NCBI RefSeq assembly: GCF_001039355.2
Contig: NW_019774291.1
Coordinates: 1,136,687 to 1,200,686 of the forward strand
Direction: 5' to 3'
DNA from: Lingula anatina
Lineage: Eukaryota > Brachiopoda > Lingulata > Lingulida > Lingulidae
DNA length: 64,000 nt
Shown: positions 60,701 to 64,000 of the stretch, one piece after another
How positions within the stretch are numbered: the first letter of the stretch is position 1
How the letters are laid out: each line of letters begins with the position of its first letter
Program-made: the position numbers and the translations under genes
Notes under the pieces: generated by a model
What the model saw: only the letters and a program-made list of their open reading frames with translations
Told to the model about the DNA's origin: nothing
Database searches by the model: none

Positions 60701-62705
60701 TGGTACCTGTATATGCCACTGCTTTAATCTGAATCATTTATTTGTGTCATTTATTTGTGTATAACGGGCCTGAGTCAAAATTGGTTAACTTGGCAAACCA
60801 ATTAATTGAAAACAATACAAATTGAAAAAATAAATATTATAAATAAATTCAATAAATTAATTTAAAAATTCAGACATGTTGCTTAAAATTTATTTCAACC
60901 CAATTTTTGTGCTAGATCTAAGCATAGGGAAACTACCTGTCTGACAGGACATGACTGCTTGAAAAGCCAGAGGACCAGGAAGATTTTTGATAATGCAGGT
61001 CCTCTTCACGGCCATACATATTTATAAATGAATCATACATAAACATTGACTAACAGACCTGATCAGAATTAGACGATTTCTTGTAGTGCAGGTCCTCCAG
61101 ACCTTAAGTACTTCCAAAGTTTTTCCCCATGTCTGTCCTTGCCTACTAAGCATTTATTTGTTGCATTTTAATATATATATGTAATAGTGTCCTATACCTC
61201 TTCTTTTTGGTCTTCAGTTTGTGCTGACAGCCCAAATTTTTAGCCTGTTGTGAGGCAGGCTGAATGTATTATAGGCCACTAATTTATAACAAGTACATTC
61301 TTCATTAAGATTTAATTTAGTCTTATTAACTAAGCTTAAAATTTGTGATTTTTTGAAAGAAATTATAATTTTACACAGGTTTAAGTTTTAGGTATTGAGC
61401 ATTTCATGATACTATAAATGTACAGTGTGTTATCAAGTTTATTTTCAAGCCCACTGAACATATTTTTGTATGTATATTTATATAGCAGTGTGATCCTAGA
61501 AAAAGAAACTCACATCTACTTTTCTGTATTCCAGGTTTCCTTTTATGGCCTGGCTTCATGTATTTTGTCCCAGAATAATTTTTCAACCAGAACAGCCTTA
61601 TATAAAAATGGTAAGTTTTTTCTTTAAACAAAATAAGACATTTTGAAATGGGATAGATCTTTTATAATAAATGTTTCAAATATAAAGCATTTTTATGTTG
61701 AGCAGTGTACTTCAGTGGATAACTTAATAAGTGCACCTGTCCAGTTAAGTGTACCATTGGATGTGAAAAGGGCCTAAGACTCATTTATTGTTGATCATGT
61801 TGATACTTTTCCAGGAGAAGAAAATATGTAGTGGCATAGCACAGGCTAGAGTTGACCTACAGATAAAAGTGCTAGCAACTTACTAGCATGTTTTTTATTC
61901 CATTTTAAATTGTGAGCATCTTTATGCTTTTTGTTTTCAATGCTCTTCCAATTTGTTGTGCATTTTCTGGATGAAAACCGTATTCAGGCTTCCCTGACTA
62001 CCAAATTGCTTTCCTGCTGTTTTCACATAAATTTATATTCACCTCTGTTTCTGCACATCTTACAAATTTCCACACAACCCAAATATTCCATAAAACTGTG
62101 CTGTTATAATTTGTTTGATCACACACATATAGGTTTCCAGTCTCTTCTACTGGTGACCCTCGGTATGTTTTCATTTAGAAGTAGTACTAGTGCTTCAATT
62201 GAACGAATTATTGCCTCCTACAGTATCTTTTTCTGTATGTATAACTACAAACTGTCATTTCCATTTGCTAGATTGAAGGGCAAAATTTTTTATCCAATAT
62301 CCAAATGTATGCAACAAGGAAGTAGATTTTAATTGCTTGTTATTATAACCATTAATAAATGGATCATGTTCATAAGTGGCTACATTGTGAAAATGAGATA
62401 TAGAAACCTTGATACGGGTACTAGGTATGAAAATTTGAAGTGCAGTGCAGAAAGATGTAGATGTAGATATGTGTGGAATGGAAACACAAAAAATAGCATA
62501 AGTGTAGTGCGGGATATTGGTGGGTTGTAGAGATAATTATTCTAAGATGTTCAGAACACGGGTAATGCTCATTATCACATACAGTAGGCAGGCCTGATAT
62601 TTATGTAGATAAAAATGTAATTGTAAAACAATATTAATATATATACTGGCATAGACTTATTCTATGGTACTTTTACTTTTCCTTTTAGCCAAACAACTGA
62701 AAAAT
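57722..62705 (+). CDS. Partial gene, putative mitochondrial-targeted protein (N-terminus only)
   Basis: Product not recognised. Candidate exons 57722-57808 (29 codons, donor GAG|GTTTGT, weak), 61535-61610 (acceptor TATTCCAG, donor ATG|GTAAGT) and a 17-base exon 62689-62705 (acceptor CCTTTTAG, donor AAT|GTAAGC) join in frame. The result starts MVVTSALRLSRAVLSLN and continues through VSFYGLASCIL, FSTRTALYKN and AKQLKN. It is rich in Arg, Ser, Ala and Leu and lacks acidic residues for about 25 positions, as in mitochondrial presequences. The gene continues beyond the window. The first exon is supported by its divergent position next to a conserved gene; the 17-base exon is the least certain. Confidence 0.45.
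60288..60313. repeat. Poly-T tract
   Basis: About 25 consecutive T in the putative first intron of the 57.7-kb gene. It may be the tail of a reverse-strand retroposed sequence, but no body was recognised. Confidence 0.9.
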
Positions 62706-63878
62706 GTAAGCAATTAATTGAAAGCAACCTTGTATTCTTTTTATCTTCCTTAATTTTTACAGTAAGTATGTGATTTGGTGAATATTTTGTGTTTTGTCAA
62801 GCCACTGAGGATTTTCTTTTATGCTGTCCAGGGGTGTTCATACCCATTTTTCACAGTAATCCTTGAGTTATCAATAGAGTGTTTATAAATATTTCATGGT
62901 TAATTACCTAGGCTAAGAGCAGTGCTCCATTCAGGATCAGAATTTATTGATCATTGATCAGCTCAATATTGCAGTCTACTGTATTTAGTGCACTCTCCAA
63001 TAATATAGTAGATTCCCGATATGTATTAGTCTTTGTTGTGGGTAATAAGATATCTTGGTCTACTTTACTTGATTATTAGTTCCCCAAGAGACCGATTAAT
63101 AGAAGAAAATAGATACTTTGTATCATGTCATTGATGTGTGATGTTTGGCTTTTCATAATGGATGTATTGATGAGCGTAGAATATTTCTTTGGTAATTTAC
63201 GGCTGGAGAGGCATCAATAATATCTGTGTTAAGAATAGTAAGATGTAAATTTCATGTTATATTTAATGTGGCCTTATGTGTCAAGAATTCAAACACTATA
63301 TTAGAAACTGGTATAAACACCTGCATCACTTTGCCTGGCTAGCATATGCTAGGCTCTGTAATCTTTAATAGTCCACCTTTGGCTTAGCCATCAGGTGGAA
63401 CTTGTACACTATTATGTGCCAGTAGGTTATTTAGATGTCTGTTATATAGGCATATAAATCAAATAACCTTCACAGGCTGTGCCAAAAGCATTTTAGCCTT
63501 CTAGCCTTTCGGGATATAGAGGGCTAGTGTTATATAAACTTTATTTTTTTTAGTTGCCTGGCACCTGTTTTGATGGGGCAATTGCTTGCAGGGCTTGTGC
63601 CTAACAGCCAAGACTGCCTTTACTTTACTCAGTGTTATTATTTTGGTCTGGTTTATTTATATGTAATACTTTCCATATAAAAAAGAACGCATTGCTCAAG
63701 TTAACTATTATAATATGGAGATGGAGTCAGCCAGTGTTTTTTCAGATAGTGTAAAACAGATTATCCCAAATGCTATTTTTCATTTGCCCACTAATGGTGT
63801 GTAAGCCTGCTTGTACTGCCTAATGGAAATTATGATGATGGCATGATGATGGCACCCATTTGAACATTTGAACAATAA
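62706..63878. other. Non-coding tail of the window
   Basis: Presumably intron of the plus-strand gene that began at 57.7 kb. I see no further exon with a supported frame before the truncated MITE at 63879. Confidence 0.4.
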
Positions 63879-64000
63879 GGCTTCGTTCACATGCAATGTC
63901 TATTTTCTATTTTCTATTTTCTATTTTCGGTATGTCTTATGATCACGGTCTGTGCACTGAATATCCCGCGGCGTAATTACTGGCAGCGCGAGCCAGTTAC
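63879..64000. mobile_element. PIF/Harbinger-like MITE, truncated by window end
   Basis: It starts GGCTTCGTTCACATG right after TAA (probable target duplication). It then follows the reverse complement of the right half of the element at 41791-42014 through TCTATTTTCT repeats, TGATCACGGTCTGTGC, CCCGCGGCGTAATTACTGGC and GCCAGTTAC. It is thus a second member of the same family in opposite orientation; the remaining half lies outside the window. Confidence 0.85.

Noticed and set aside
1-64000. CRISPR arrays, prokaryotic operons, phage or plasmid features
   Set aside because: Spliced animal genes throughout. No regularly spaced direct repeats with unique spacers were seen.
1-64000. tRNA or rRNA genes
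   Set aside because: I looked by eye for T-loop/B-box GGTTCGA-type sequences with a paired acceptor stem and found none that fold convincingly. A tRNAscan run could still find one.

Overview
The window is nuclear DNA from an animal, most likely a marine invertebrate. Genes are split by GT-AG introns, intergenic DNA is AT-rich and long, and there are many microsatellites and short terminal-inverted-repeat elements. One gene encodes a calexcitin-type EF-hand protein, a family I know mainly from molluscs, annelids and other invertebrates. The phylum cannot be fixed from the sequence; a lophotrochozoan or an invertebrate deuterostome both fit. The assembly is draft quality: two N gaps (20519-20741, 51769-51851), three isolated N bases (15424, 17978, 53386) and one suspicious 2.5-kb tandem duplication.

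Layout. 2.5-5.5 kb (+) and 9.9-15.1 kb (+) hold two head-to-tail genes for long, charged, low-complexity proteins that I do not recognise. They share a short first exon ending in Leu-Gln and a phase-0 intron followed by a Val-x-Phe start, so they look like diverged tandem paralogs. 15.3-20.5 kb is a non-coding 2.5-kb unit present twice, plus a 154-bp fragment, joined at poly-A tracts and N bases. 21.8-25.5 kb (-) is a single-exon gene for a 1,220-residue protein with eleven CCHC-type (C2HC) zinc fingers and four sumoylation-like motifs. 29.9-33.9 kb (-) carries five exons of a calexcitin/sarcoplasmic-calcium-binding-type EF-hand protein whose first exon was not found. 34-47.8 kb is gene-poor and holds at least four short DNA-transposon-like elements with recognisable terminal inverted repeats and target duplications.

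47.9-57.4 kb (-) is a complete 11-exon gene for phosphatidate cytidylyltransferase (CDP-diacylglycerol synthase, CDS1/CDS2 family), 444 residues, with all splice phases consistent. About 340 bp upstream and divergent lies the start of another gene (57.7 kb onward, +) whose N-terminus resembles a mitochondrial targeting peptide; it runs out of the window unidentified.

Functionally the genes are independent, as expected in an animal genome. There is no operon or gene-cluster logic. The most unusual items are the tandem orphan pair, the all-C2HC zinc-finger protein, the Gln/His-rich tail on the EF-hand protein, and a set of small palindromic or TIR elements, one family seen twice (41.8 kb and cut by the window end at 63.9 kb).
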